DNA from: Chitinophagales bacterium
GTDB taxonomy: Bacteria > Bacteroidota > Bacteroidia > Chitinophagales > Chitinophagaceae
DNA length: 64,000 nucleotides
NCBI GenBank assembly: GCA_015655015.1
Contig: JAATFV010000204.1
Span: 1-64,000, forward strand
Direction of reading: 5' to 3'
Shown here piece after piece: positions 28,270 through 37,417 of this stretch. Below the pieces are notes generated by a model. That model did not search any database. It was not told the origin of the DNA and was given only the letters and a program-made list of their open reading frames with translations. The translations under genes and the position numbers were made by a program. Position 1 is the stretch's first letter. Every line of letters begins with the position of its first letter.

Positions 28270-31200
28270 ATGCAAAAAACTGCTAATTGGTCCGGGCTCC
28301 TCATGCCCCTGTTTTCTCACAATCCATCAGGGTACCGGACGCTAACCAAAACAATGCTGGTTATGAGACTAATCGCTTTATTACCGACCGTCGTCTTCCT
28401 GAACGTCCATGCCGCAGGCATGGCGCAATCCGTCACCTTCTCCGGCGAGAAAGTGCCGCTGAAAAAAGTATTTTCCGCCGTCGAAAAACAAACCGGCTAT
28501 TTCGTATTTTATGACGCGGAACTCCTGAACACCACCACCCCCGTTTCCCTCAACGTATCCGGGATGCCCTTACAGAACTTCCTGGACATTATCGTTAAGA
28601 ACCGGCCTTTTACCTACCGGATCGCCAACAAGACCATCTTCTTTATCTGGAAAGAACCCCTTGCATTGCCCGCTATACCCGCCGCCCCTGTCGAACAACC
28701 GGCTTTTACGCTCATTACCGGTACCGTGCGCGGCGTTGACGGCAAGCCCCTCTCCGGAGTGAGCGTGATGATAAAGAAAACGAAAAAAGGAACCACCACC
28801 GCAAAAGACGGCACCTTTAAAATTGATGCCAGCCCGGGAGACATCCTGGTCATTAGCTCCATAGGTTTTCTCTCCAGGGAGATCACCATCGACAAGACGA
28901 CATCCCTTGGAGACATCCGGTTGAAAAATTTCGTGGGAGAGCTGGATCAATCAGTCGTCATCGGTTACGGCACCACCTCCCGCCGTCTGAATACCGGCAG
29001 TGTCACCACCGTTACAGCGGAAGATCTCGAAAAACAACCCGTCCTCAACCCCCTGCTGGCTCTACGCGGCCTGGTCCCCGGCCTTGTCGTCACCCCCTCG
29101 GGAGGTTATGCGAGCAGCCCGGTAAAGCTCCTCGTAAGAGGCAGGAACAACATCAATACGACGGTAAGCTCCGATCCCCTGATCCTGATCGATGGTATGC
29201 CCATTACCACCCTCAACCTGGACGGAACCGACCAGACCAATGGCGCCAATATCATGCCCACCATCGCCAGATTCCAGGCCTTAACACCCACAGGCGGCGA
29301 AAGTCCCCTGTTTGGACTAAATCCCAAAGATATCGAGAGCATTTCCGTTTTAAAAGATGCAGACGCCACGGCCATTTATGGCTCCCGGGGCGCCAATGGC
29401 GTCATCCTGATCACTACCAAAAAAGCCAAAGCCCACGCTACGGAATTTAATATCAACGTGTCGCAGGGGATCAGCAAAGTAACACGTCACTACCAGATGA
29501 TGAACACCACCCAGTATGTCGCCATGCGTAGAGAGGCCCTTAAAAATGACGGCATACCCTATACCGCGGCAAATGCACCGGATGTGCTGTTATGGGATAC
29601 CACCCGTAATACGGACTGGCAAAAAGCATTATGGGGAGGAACAGGTAAAGTGACCAATGTAACAGCCGGCTTATCCGGCGGTAGTAACAATACCAGCTTT
29701 CGCTTAAACGGAAATTTTGCCCGCCAGACTGAGATCCTGACGATCTCCGGAGGCAGCACCGCAGGCAATCTGGCGTTTAGCCTGGACCACCATACAGCAG
29801 ACCAGAAGTTTTTGGCCGATTTCTCTTCCGTTTATACCCATGGCTCTACACAGGAAGTCAATCAAAATGGATTGGCAGCTACCCTGCCTCCAAACGCTCC
29901 GCCTATCTACAATTCCAACGGAGCGCTGAATTATTCAGAATGGGACGCCAGCGCCTTTAACCTCTTTGGCTCATTCCCCTTTGGCTCATTGCTTCAGACC
30001 TCCAAATCCAGTACCAACACCATCAATAGCAACCTGTCCCTGAACTATAGACCGTTCAAAGGACTTGAGCTAAAGGCCAGCATCGGGTACAGGACCACGG
30101 TAAATAACTCCCAGGCATTAAACCCCATCATTGCACAGGATCCGATAAACAAACCCACAGGCTCCGCGCTCTTTACCACCGTTAGTTCCGGTGGCTGGAT
30201 CTTCGAGCCGCAGCTCAACTATACCAACCCCGCGATCGGCCCGGGTAAATTCAGCTTTCTATTGGGAGCATCCGTACAATCCAGCGATTCCCGCTATAAT
30301 GTAGAGAATGGCACCGGTTATACCAATGACATATTGCTCCGATCTATTCTCAACGCCCCTGTGCAGTCTGCCTACGATGCCTACGGACAGTATAAATATT
30401 CCGGCGTCTTTGCAAGATTGAACTATGACATCGCTAATAAATATATCCTGAACCTGAATGGCCGGCGGGATGGATCCTCCCGGTTCGGACCAGGTTTCCA
30501 ATTCGGGAACTTCGGCTCCATAGCCGGCGCCTGGGTGGCTTCCGAAGAAAAATGGCTGCGGCCTGTCCTCCCGGCTTTTATCAGCTTCTTAAAATTCAGA
30601 GCCAGCTATGGCATTACAGGCAGTGACGGCGTACCCGAATATCAATACCTTTCCCAATGGGTATCAGGATCCGGAAATAGCCTGATCCCGTCATATAATG
30701 GCGTGTCGCGCCCGGTGACCAGCCTGCACGCGGTCAACCAATATTTCCACTGGCAGGCAAATAAACAGCTGACCGAAGCCATAGAAATGGACTTCCTGCC
30801 CGATAGCCGTATGACCCTGACAGTCGAACATTATCGCAATCGCTGCAGCAACCAATTATTACAATATCCCACTGCCAGCTTCACCGGCTTCAACCAGGTA
30901 ACAGCTAACTGGCCCGCAACAGTGCAGAACAGCGGTTATGAGATCTCTCTAATAGCCAATATCCTGCGGTCAAAATCCTTTAAATGGATAGTAACCGGCA
31001 ATATCTCTTTCAATACCAATATGCTGCAGAAATATGATGGTCTTGCAAGCTCCCCCTACTTCAACAGACTGCTCGTCGGGAAATCTTTGAACGCGCAATA
31101 CCTGTATCACTATCTTGGCGTAGACCCCCTGACCGGTCAATATAGCTTCCAGGACTATAATCACGATGGGGTCATAACGCCAACAGGCAACAACTACGCC

Positions 31201-31728
31201 CCCCTGTCAAAAAATGTGGATAACAACCATGTCGTGAACCTCAACCCCAAATACACGGGCGGTTTTACTACACAGTTCCTTTATAAAGGGCTGGGACTCG
31301 CGATGCTGTTCGACTACTCCAAACAGATCGGGAAAAATGCTTTTGCTTCAGGCACCACCGCAGGGGCCCTTCTGCAGAACCAGCCCGCTGAGCTGGTTAA
31401 TAACCACTGGCAGCGGCCAGGGGATAATACCAAATACATGCAGTATACCACCGGTACGAACACAACAATAACTAACATTGGCCTCTTCGGCGCTTCCGAT
31501 GGAATATATACGGATGCCTCCTTCATACGGCTCTCCAACCTTTCCTTTTCTTACAACCTGCCGGAAAAGACCGCAAAAAAAATGGGCATGCGTGGATGTA
31601 ACATCTATATAAATGCGCAAAATGTATACGTATTTACAAAATACAAAGGCACCGATCCGGAGCTGCAATCATTTAATATCATGCCCCAGGCTAAAATATT
31701 TACTGGCGGTATTTCCTTAAACTTCTAA
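28270..31728 (+). CDS. SusC/RagA TonB-dependent transducer (locus C)
   Basis: A 1152-residue TonB-dependent receptor. Signal segment about 30-53, STN domain about 56-125 (VTFSGEKVPLKKVFSAVEKQTGY), carboxypeptidase-regulatory-like sandwich about 148-220, plug from VVIGYGTTSRRLNTGSV through DADATAIYGSRGANGVILITTK, and a barrel ending LNF. Compared with loci A and B the plug has a longer loop (GTDQTNGANIMPTIARFQAL). The adjacent genes contain no carbohydrate-active enzyme, so a non-glycan ligand is quite possible. Confidence 0.94.
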   Translation: MQKTANWSGLLMPLFSHNPSGYRTLTKTMLVMRLIALLPTVVFLNVHAAGMAQSVTFSGEKVPLKKVFSAVEKQTGYFVFYDAELLNTTTPVSLNVSGMPLQNFLDIIVKNRPFTYRIANKTIFFIWKEPLALPAIPAAPVEQPAFTLITGTVRGVDGKPLSGVSVMIKKTKKGTTTAKDGTFKIDASPGDILVISSIGFLSREITIDKTTSLGDIRLKNFVGELDQSVVIGYGTTSRRLNTGSVTTVTAEDLEKQPVLNPLLALRGLVPGLVVTPSGGYASSPVKLLVRGRNNINTTVSSDPLILIDGMPITTLNLDGTDQTNGANIMPTIARFQALTPTGGESPLFGLNPKDIESISVLKDADATAIYGSRGANGVILITTKKAKAHATEFNINVSQGISKVTRHYQMMNTTQYVAMRREALKNDGIPYTAANAPDVLLWDTTRNTDWQKALWGGTGKVTNVTAGLSGGSNNTSFRLNGNFARQTEILTISGGSTAGNLAFSLDHHTADQKFLADFSSVYTHGSTQEVNQNGLAATLPPNAPPIYNSNGALNYSEWDASAFNLFGSFPFGSLLQTSKSSTNTINSNLSLNYRPFKGLELKASIGYRTTVNNSQALNPIIAQDPINKPTGSALFTTVSSGGWIFEPQLNYTNPAIGPGKFSFLLGASVQSSDSRYNVENGTGYTNDILLRSILNAPVQSAYDAYGQYKYSGVFARLNYDIANKYILNLNGRRDGSSRFGPGFQFGNFGSIAGAWVASEEKWLRPVLPAFISFLKFRASYGITGSDGVPEYQYLSQWVSGSGNSLIPSYNGVSRPVTSLHAVNQYFHWQANKQLTEAIEMDFLPDSRMTLTVEHYRNRCSNQLLQYPTASFTGFNQVTANWPATVQNSGYEISLIANILRSKSFKWIVTGNISFNTNMLQKYDGLASSPYFNRLLVGKSLNAQYLYHYLGVDPLTGQYSFQDYNHDGVITPTGNNYAPLSKNVDNNHVVNLNPKYTGGFTTQFLYKGLGLAMLFDYSKQIGKNAFASGTTAGALLQNQPAELVNNHWQRPGDNTKYMQYTTGTNTTITNIGLFGASDGIYTDASFIRLSNLSFSYNLPEKTAKKMGMRGCNIYINAQNVYVFTKYKGTDPELQSFNIMPQAKIFTGGISLNF

Positions 31729-31763
31729 AGCCAACAGGTCTTAAACTTCTAAAGTCAACAGGT
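31717..31763. repeat. 24-bp tandem duplication at the susC-susD junction
   Basis: Two copies (31717-31740 and 31741-31763) differ at one base. The duplicated unit includes the susC stop codon, and the second copy ends at the base before the SusD ATG. Confidence 0.92.
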
Positions 31764-33236
31764 ATGAACAATAAAATATGCTCAATAATACTTTCAATAC
31801 CCATACTCCTGCTACAGACAGGCTGTAAAAAGCTCGTCACCCTCGATCCCCCTATAAGCTCCATTACTACCGCGGAGGTGTTCAGTACGGACGTACAGGC
31901 TACCTCTGCCATGGCCGGCGTATATACGACGATGCTCAATGGGACGACGAATGCCAGTAATAGCGCCTACACCAGTTTTGCCTCCGGTTTGTCCACTTTA
32001 ACAGGTGGCTTTTCTTCAGATGAGCTGGTTGTTTATGGCGGGACCACCGTTTATATTACGAATCAGTTAACAGCGCTCACATCCTTTTATGGTACCAGCT
32101 TATGGAATTCAGCCTATAAGGCCATCTATAACTCCAATGCGGTGATAGAAGGGATAGCTGCCTCAACTTCCGGCAACCTGCACGACAGCGTAAGGGTGGA
32201 GCTCACGGCGGAAGCAAAATTTGTCCGCGCATTCAGCTACCTCTACCTGGTCAGCAATTTTGGGGATGTGCCAATGGTGCTCACCATTGATTTTAACAAA
32301 ACCCAAAATTTGGCCCGAAGCCCGCAACAGGACGTGTACAAGCAGATCATCCAGGATCTGAAAGATGCCCAGACCGTTCTGCCGGCGGATTATTCCTATG
32401 GGAATGGAGAACGTGTCGTCCCCAATAAATGGGCGGCCACTGCCCTGCTGGCCAGAGTATACCTCTATTCAGGCGACAATGCCAATGCCGCCGCCCAGGC
32501 CAGCGCCGTCATCAGCAACACCGCCCAATACAGTTTGGTGACTGATCCGAATAAGGTATTCCTGAAGAACAGCACGGAAGCCATCTGGCAATTGCAGCAG
32601 TACACTTTATTCGCTGCCTTAGGCATAGCTACTCCCGAAGGGATCCAGTTTATTCCCTCTTCCACCAACCCTCATACGGGCACCATTCCCCAGTACATCA
32701 CCCCATCCCTGTTAAGCAGCTTTGAACCGGGCGATTTACGCAGGCAGGCCTGGATGGACAGTACGAACAACAGCCAATACACCGCCAGCAACGGAATTTA
32801 TTACTACCCTTTAAAATACAAAACAGGTTCCTACAACAGGAATACCAGCACCGTACCCACCGAATACTATATGGTCTTACGCCTGGCAGAACAGTATCTG
32901 ATAAGGGCAGAAGCGGAAATGAATGGTGCAAATGGCGGCGCCGCAGCGGCGATAGCCGATCTGAACACCATCCGCAACAGGGCAGGACTGACTCCCTTGC
33001 CCACTACCCTGACCTCCACACAATTGCTGGCGGCATTAGCGCACGAAAGGCAGGATGAGCTCTTCTGCGAATGGGGCCATCGCTGGTTCGACCTGAGAAG
33101 ATTGGGGCTGGCCCATGACGTACTCTCCAATATAACTTACAAACAACCCTGGGCCGGCGACTATCAGTTCCTGTATCCGATTCCGACAACAGAGATCAGC
33201 AATGATCGCTTTTTAACGCAAAATGAAGGATACTAA
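31764..33236 (+). CDS. SusD/RagB-family lipoprotein (locus C)
   Basis: A 490-residue SusD-like lipoprotein with lipobox LQTGC (Cys21) followed by KKLVTLDPP. The helical core (AYKAIYNSNAVIEGI, AEAKFVRAFSYLYLVSNFGDVP) and the C-terminal signature (ERQDELFCEWGHRWFDLRRLG, closing DRFLTQNEGY) are all present. It caps the SusC of locus C. Its ATG is directly abutted by the 24-bp duplication. Confidence 0.94.
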   Translation: MNNKICSIILSIPILLLQTGCKKLVTLDPPISSITTAEVFSTDVQATSAMAGVYTTMLNGTTNASNSAYTSFASGLSTLTGGFSSDELVVYGGTTVYITNQLTALTSFYGTSLWNSAYKAIYNSNAVIEGIAASTSGNLHDSVRVELTAEAKFVRAFSYLYLVSNFGDVPMVLTIDFNKTQNLARSPQQDVYKQIIQDLKDAQTVLPADYSYGNGERVVPNKWAATALLARVYLYSGDNANAAAQASAVISNTAQYSLVTDPNKVFLKNSTEAIWQLQQYTLFAALGIATPEGIQFIPSSTNPHTGTIPQYITPSLLSSFEPGDLRRQAWMDSTNNSQYTASNGIYYYPLKYKTGSYNRNTSTVPTEYYMVLRLAEQYLIRAEAEMNGANGGAAAAIADLNTIRNRAGLTPLPTTLTSTQLLAALAHERQDELFCEWGHRWFDLRRLGLAHDVLSNITYKQPWAGDYQFLYPIPTTEISNDRFLTQNEGY

Positions 33237-33258
33237 TTAACCATAAAAATATTTAACA

Positions 33259-34062
33259 ATGAATTGGATCAATCCATCAGCACACCGCCTTTTTTCCCGA
33301 GCCTTTACCATCGGGGCGGTTTTAGTCATCACACTAGCCGTTCTCTCCGGTTCCTGCTCCAAAACAGCTGCCCCCCCCGGCTCAGCCTCCCTGATCCTCG
33401 TTAATGCAACAGTGGGCGCCGATACGTTGGTCACCAATTTTAATGGTGGAGGACAGCCCCTCAATTACTACAGGAATGCTTACCAGCTTTATTATGGAAA
33501 ATATAAAGTCACCGACGAGATGAACTATTACAGCGGCGCACAACCCCTGGCATTGTATAAATATCGCGATACGTTGGATCACTCCACACCGCTGTTCAAT
33601 TTGACCCTGCATCTTCCGGTCAGCAGCATGTTTACCCTGTTCCTCACCGGAACCGTCACCAACCCCGATACCCTGCTCGTCAACGAAAACCCTCCCACCT
33701 ACCCGGCCTCGGACAGCGTTGCAGGTATACGGTTTGTCAACCTTTCACCCGGCAGCGCCCCCATCAGCATCAATATCAAAGGGCAACCCTCCGGCAGTGA
33801 ATACAGCAGCCTGCCCTATAAAAGTATTACGGCATTCAAGGCCTACCCGGCAACCAAGGCATTAGGAAGTTATATCTTCGAGATCAGGGATGCCGCCAAA
33901 GACTCGGTGCTCACTACCTTTACGGCAAGCGGCCTCGCCACTGCGGGCGCCAGTTATGCCACCAATAACTGGCTTTATAAGACCAGCACCATAGCATTCA
34001 TAGGCCTGCCCGGCGGCGCCGGCGCCAGCATACAGAAAACTTACAAGATCAACACTTTTTAA
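33259..34062 (+). CDS. DUF4397-like lipoprotein
   Basis: A 267-residue predicted lipoprotein: hydrophobic leader and lipobox LSGSC (Cys33), then two beta-rich repeats that open ASLILVNATVGADTL and AGIRFVNLSPGSAPISI, the latter typical of DUF4397 domains. These domains are common in Bacteroidota surface or periplasmic proteins and have no assigned reaction. It follows SusD by 22 bases and precedes the ABC ATPase by 39 bases, so it may be a third surface component of the uptake complex. Confidence 0.75.
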   Translation: MNWINPSAHRLFSRAFTIGAVLVITLAVLSGSCSKTAAPPGSASLILVNATVGADTLVTNFNGGGQPLNYYRNAYQLYYGKYKVTDEMNYYSGAQPLALYKYRDTLDHSTPLFNLTLHLPVSSMFTLFLTGTVTNPDTLLVNENPPTYPASDSVAGIRFVNLSPGSAPISINIKGQPSGSEYSSLPYKSITAFKAYPATKALGSYIFEIRDAAKDSVLTTFTASGLATAGASYATNNWLYKTSTIAFIGLPGGAGASIQKTYKINTF

Positions 34063-34101
34063 TAAACCCATTTTCCAATTTATTGATCACACACAGCAAC
34101 T

Positions 34102-35031
34102 ATGAGCATTATTCTAAAAACCGAAGGTCTGTCGCACCGGTACAGCAACTCCTCCTGGGCCATACGCGACATCAACCTTGAAATAGAGCACCGCGGTATA
34201 GTAGGCTTGCTCGGCACCAATGGTGCCGGCAAGTCTACCACCATGAACATCATATGCGGCGCCCTCAATCAGACGGAAGGCAAAGTGTTTATCAATGGTA
34301 TCGATCTGAGGAAAAATCCCGAATCGGCAAAAAAAGAAATTGGTTTTCTGCCCCAGAACCCGCCCCTCTATCCGGACCTCACCATCGACGAATACCTCAC
34401 CTATACCGCAGAGCTCCGGCTGATAGAAGAAAGTAAAATAAAAGAGGCGCTGGAAGAAGTAAAAGAACGTTGCAGCATCGCACATCTCAGCACCCGGCTG
34501 ATCAGTAATCTGTCGGGGGGATATCGGCAACGCGTAGGCATCGCACAGGCCATCATCCATAAGCCAAAGCTGGTGGTATTCGACGAGCCCACCAATGGCC
34601 TCGACCCCAACCAGCTCATTGAAGTAAGGAAATTGATCAAAGAAATAGCCCTTGACCATGCCGTGCTCTTATCCTCTCACATCCTGTCGGAAATACAGCT
34701 GCTCTGTAAAGAGATCATCATGATCGAAGGAGGAAGAGTCGTATTCTCTGATACGATGGATGCCTTCAACAATTATATGCAGCCCCACAGCGTCCTGATG
34801 AGGACGGAAAATCCGCCGACAGAAGTCGAGCTGCTGAAAATACCCGGTGTCGCCAAAGTAGAGTTCCTGACCGAACGACAGCTGCGCATCTATTTTGACG
34901 GAGACCAGGGGATCACCGAAAGACTGGCAGCGGCCAGCACGCAGCATGGATGGCGCCTCCGGGAGATCAGCTTTGATAAAGGCCTGCTCGATGATACGTT
35001 TAGACAGTTATCTACTCAACCAATCCAATAA
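34102..35031 (+). CDS. ABC transporter ATP-binding protein, GldA-like
   Basis: A 309-residue ATPase subunit. Walker A is GTNGAGKST (about residues 37-45), the signature is LSGGYRQRVGIAQA, and Walker B is LVVFDEPTNGLDP, followed by the switch histidine in LLSSHILSEIQ. The C-terminal extension of about 80 residues is that of the ABC-2 exporter/GldA group. It is the energising partner of the fused permease that starts 10 bases downstream. GldA proteins are linked to gliding machinery, but many Bacteroidota carry paralogues unrelated to motility; the SusCD context here favours the latter. Confidence 0.92.
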   Translation: MSIILKTEGLSHRYSNSSWAIRDINLEIEHRGIVGLLGTNGAGKSTTMNIICGALNQTEGKVFINGIDLRKNPESAKKEIGFLPQNPPLYPDLTIDEYLTYTAELRLIEESKIKEALEEVKERCSIAHLSTRLISNLSGGYRQRVGIAQAIIHKPKLVVFDEPTNGLDPNQLIEVRKLIKEIALDHAVLLSSHILSEIQLLCKEIIMIEGGRVVFSDTMDAFNNYMQPHSVLMRTENPPTEVELLKIPGVAKVEFLTERQLRIYFDGDQGITERLAAASTQHGWRLREISFDKGLLDDTFRQLSTQPIQ

Positions 35032-35041
35032 ATAATCATAC

Positions 35042-37372
35042 GTGAAAATAATATTCAAAATAGCGAAAACAGAGCTTCGTAACCTGTTCTATTCTCCGGT
35101 AGCCTGGTTTTTAGCAGTCGCATTCCTCGTCCAATGTTCGATATTTTATACGTACGCACTTTATCCTTATGCCAAATGGCAGGAGATCAACATGAATGGG
35201 AACGCCAAATGGAAGGATTTCGGCACCACCCTTACACAGATTATTTTTTTGGATCCCAGCGGCATATTTAACAACGTATTGCAAAACCTGTACCTGTTCA
35301 TTCCCTTGCTCACCATGGGGCTGATCAGCCGGGAAACCAACAATGGCACCATCAAGCTGCTTTACTCTTCGCCCGTTAAAGTACGGCAGATCGTGATGGG
35401 GAAATACCTGGCCATCATGCTCTATAACCTGCTCCTGGTTTTAATGGTAGGCATCTTCATGGTAACCGCCGCCTTTAATATCCGTTCGCTCGACTACGGC
35501 CTGCTCTTATCCGCCGTTTTAGGGTTTTACCTCCTGGTATGCGCCTATACAGCGATCGGCATGTTTATGTCCAGCCTTACCACCTACCAGATCGTCTCCG
35601 CCATCGGCAGCTTTATCACCATTTTTATTTTGAGCCGTATTGGCGCCCTTTGGCAGAAATATGACTTTGTAAGAGACCTTACCTATTTCCTTTCTATCTC
35701 CGGACGAACCGGAAAAATGCTGCAAGGGCTGATCACTACCAAAGATGTCCTGTATTTTGTCGTGATCGTTTACATTTTCCTGGGTTTTACCCTGATCAAG
35801 CTGAGAAGCGGCCGGGAGTCCATACCCTGGTTCGTGAAGGCTGCCCGGTACCTGGCCGTATTTGTTTCCGCATTGGTGATCGGTTATATAAGTTCACGCC
35901 CGACCCTGACCGGCTATTGGGATACTACAGCCCGCCAGATCAATACGATCCATCCGAATACACAGAAGATCGTAAAGGAATTGGGCAAAGATCCGCTGGA
36001 GATCACCCTCTATACGAACCTGCTGGGACCCGGCCTTAAAAGAGCGCTTCCTGAACAACGGAACAATTATCTGTCATCTGTCTGGGAACGTTATGTACGG
36101 TTCAAACCGGATATTCAATTCAAATATGTCTATTACTACGATGTAAAAAAAGGGGACAGCACCTACTACAAGGCATTTAAGCATAAGACCCTCAAACAGA
36201 TAGCCGAACGGATGGCGGATGGTAATGAAGTCAGCATGTCCCTGTTCCTGACACCGGAAGAAATGCGTAAATCCATCGACCTCAATCCGGAAAACCAACG
36301 GGTGGTGATGCAATTGAAATATAAAGGACGTACTACCTTTCTACGGACTTTTGACGATCCCCCCTTCTGGCCGGATGAAATGCTCGTAGCCGCAGCATTC
36401 AAGCGGTTGGTGCAGGATACCCTGCCAAAAGTGTATTTTTTGACGGGCAACCTGGAACGTAGCATTTATAAAAGCGGCGAGCGGGAATTCCGGCTTCATA
36501 CCCTTGAAAAAGGATTTCGCAGGTCTCTGCTCAATATTGGAATGGATGCGGATACCATTTCACTGGACACGCAGGATGTTCCGGGAGATGCTACCGCCCT
36601 GGTGCTGGCCGATCCTAAAACCACACTGAGTGATACGACCACCGCCAAACTCAGGCAATATATCGCCTCCGGTGGCAATATGATGATCTTCGGCGAACCG
36701 GGCAAACAACAGATGCTCAATCCCGTGCTGCAGCAATTGGGAGTCCAGATGATGCCCGGCAGCATAGTAGAGCCTACGCATGAAGAAATGCCCCAGATGG
36801 TAAGGCCTTATATAACGGCAGCAGCCACCGATCTGGCCGATGACTTCATGCTGCTGGGCTTAAAAGCATCGCTGCGGGAAAAAAATGATGACACCCTGAA
36901 AGAACTGATGCCGGGCGTAACGGCAATCTCTTATGACCTGAACAGCGCCTTTACGGTCCGGCCTTTGCTGATGACGATCGGACAGCGGACCTGGCTGAAG
37001 CAGGGTAGCTTCGTGACCGACTCCGCGGAAATAGTGTACAATCCCCAGGAAGGTGACGTGAAAGGTTCGTTCCCTACAGCCGTTCAGCTGACCAGGCAGA
37101 TAAATAACAGGGAGCAACGCATCATAGTGGCCAGCGATGCGGATTTTATGAGCAATACCAGGAGCGGAGGCGGTTTTTTGGGTGTTGCCCTCTATAGCTG
37201 GCTCGATTATAATAAATACCCCATCTATACCCCGGGACAAAAACCAAAGGACAGCAAACTGTTGATCTCTTCCCGGACAGCAAATGTTTTGATAGTAGCC
37301 TATGTCTGGATCCTTCCGGCCCTCCTGCTGACCCTGGGAGCTGTAATATTGATCCGGCGCAAAAGAAAATAG
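35042..37372 (+). CDS. GldF-GldG-like fusion: ABC-2 permease plus auxiliary periplasmic domain
   Basis: A 776-residue protein with a GTG start. The first 270 residues form an ABC-2 permease with about six membrane helices (for example LFIPLLTMGLISRETNNGTIKLL, a classic GldF/ABC-2 stretch). Residues about 275-740 are a GldG-like ABC_transp_aux domain (TLKQIAERMADGNEVSMSLF, then DKALVLADPKTT-like and ASGGNMMIFGEPGK motifs). A final membrane helix (VLIVAYVWILPALLLTLGAVIL) is followed by a basic tail. In flavobacteria GldF and GldG are separate proteins; here they are fused. Together with the ATPase upstream it would form a full ABC complex at the inner membrane. Substrate unknown. Confidence 0.88.
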   Translation: MKIIFKIAKTELRNLFYSPVAWFLAVAFLVQCSIFYTYALYPYAKWQEINMNGNAKWKDFGTTLTQIIFLDPSGIFNNVLQNLYLFIPLLTMGLISRETNNGTIKLLYSSPVKVRQIVMGKYLAIMLYNLLLVLMVGIFMVTAAFNIRSLDYGLLLSAVLGFYLLVCAYTAIGMFMSSLTTYQIVSAIGSFITIFILSRIGALWQKYDFVRDLTYFLSISGRTGKMLQGLITTKDVLYFVVIVYIFLGFTLIKLRSGRESIPWFVKAARYLAVFVSALVIGYISSRPTLTGYWDTTARQINTIHPNTQKIVKELGKDPLEITLYTNLLGPGLKRALPEQRNNYLSSVWERYVRFKPDIQFKYVYYYDVKKGDSTYYKAFKHKTLKQIAERMADGNEVSMSLFLTPEEMRKSIDLNPENQRVVMQLKYKGRTTFLRTFDDPPFWPDEMLVAAAFKRLVQDTLPKVYFLTGNLERSIYKSGEREFRLHTLEKGFRRSLLNIGMDADTISLDTQDVPGDATALVLADPKTTLSDTTTAKLRQYIASGGNMMIFGEPGKQQMLNPVLQQLGVQMMPGSIVEPTHEEMPQMVRPYITAAATDLADDFMLLGLKASLREKNDDTLKELMPGVTAISYDLNSAFTVRPLLMTIGQRTWLKQGSFVTDSAEIVYNPQEGDVKGSFPTAVQLTRQINNREQRIIVASDADFMSNTRSGGGFLGVALYSWLDYNKYPIYTPGQKPKDSKLLISSRTANVLIVAYVWILPALLLTLGAVILIRRKRK

Positions 37373-37410
37373 GATTGCATAGTATGTATCATACGTAAAA
37401 GAAAATAAGA
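37351..37410. repeat. degenerate tandem duplication of a gene 3' end before the first mutS-like gene
   Basis: The segment 37351-37374, which encodes the IRRKRK end and stop of the permease, is repeated in diverged form at 37387-37410 (again reading IIRKRK-stop). An ATG at 37384 in the first copy corresponds roughly to the real ATG at 37418 and opens only a four-codon frame. Confidence 0.55.
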
Positions 37411-37417
37411 ACAGACA

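Noticed and set aside
34102..37372. Gliding motility operon
   Set aside because: GldA/F/G-like proteins alone do not define gliding; no gldB, gldK-N, spr or other motility gene is in the window, and the neighbours are SusCD and MutS-like genes.
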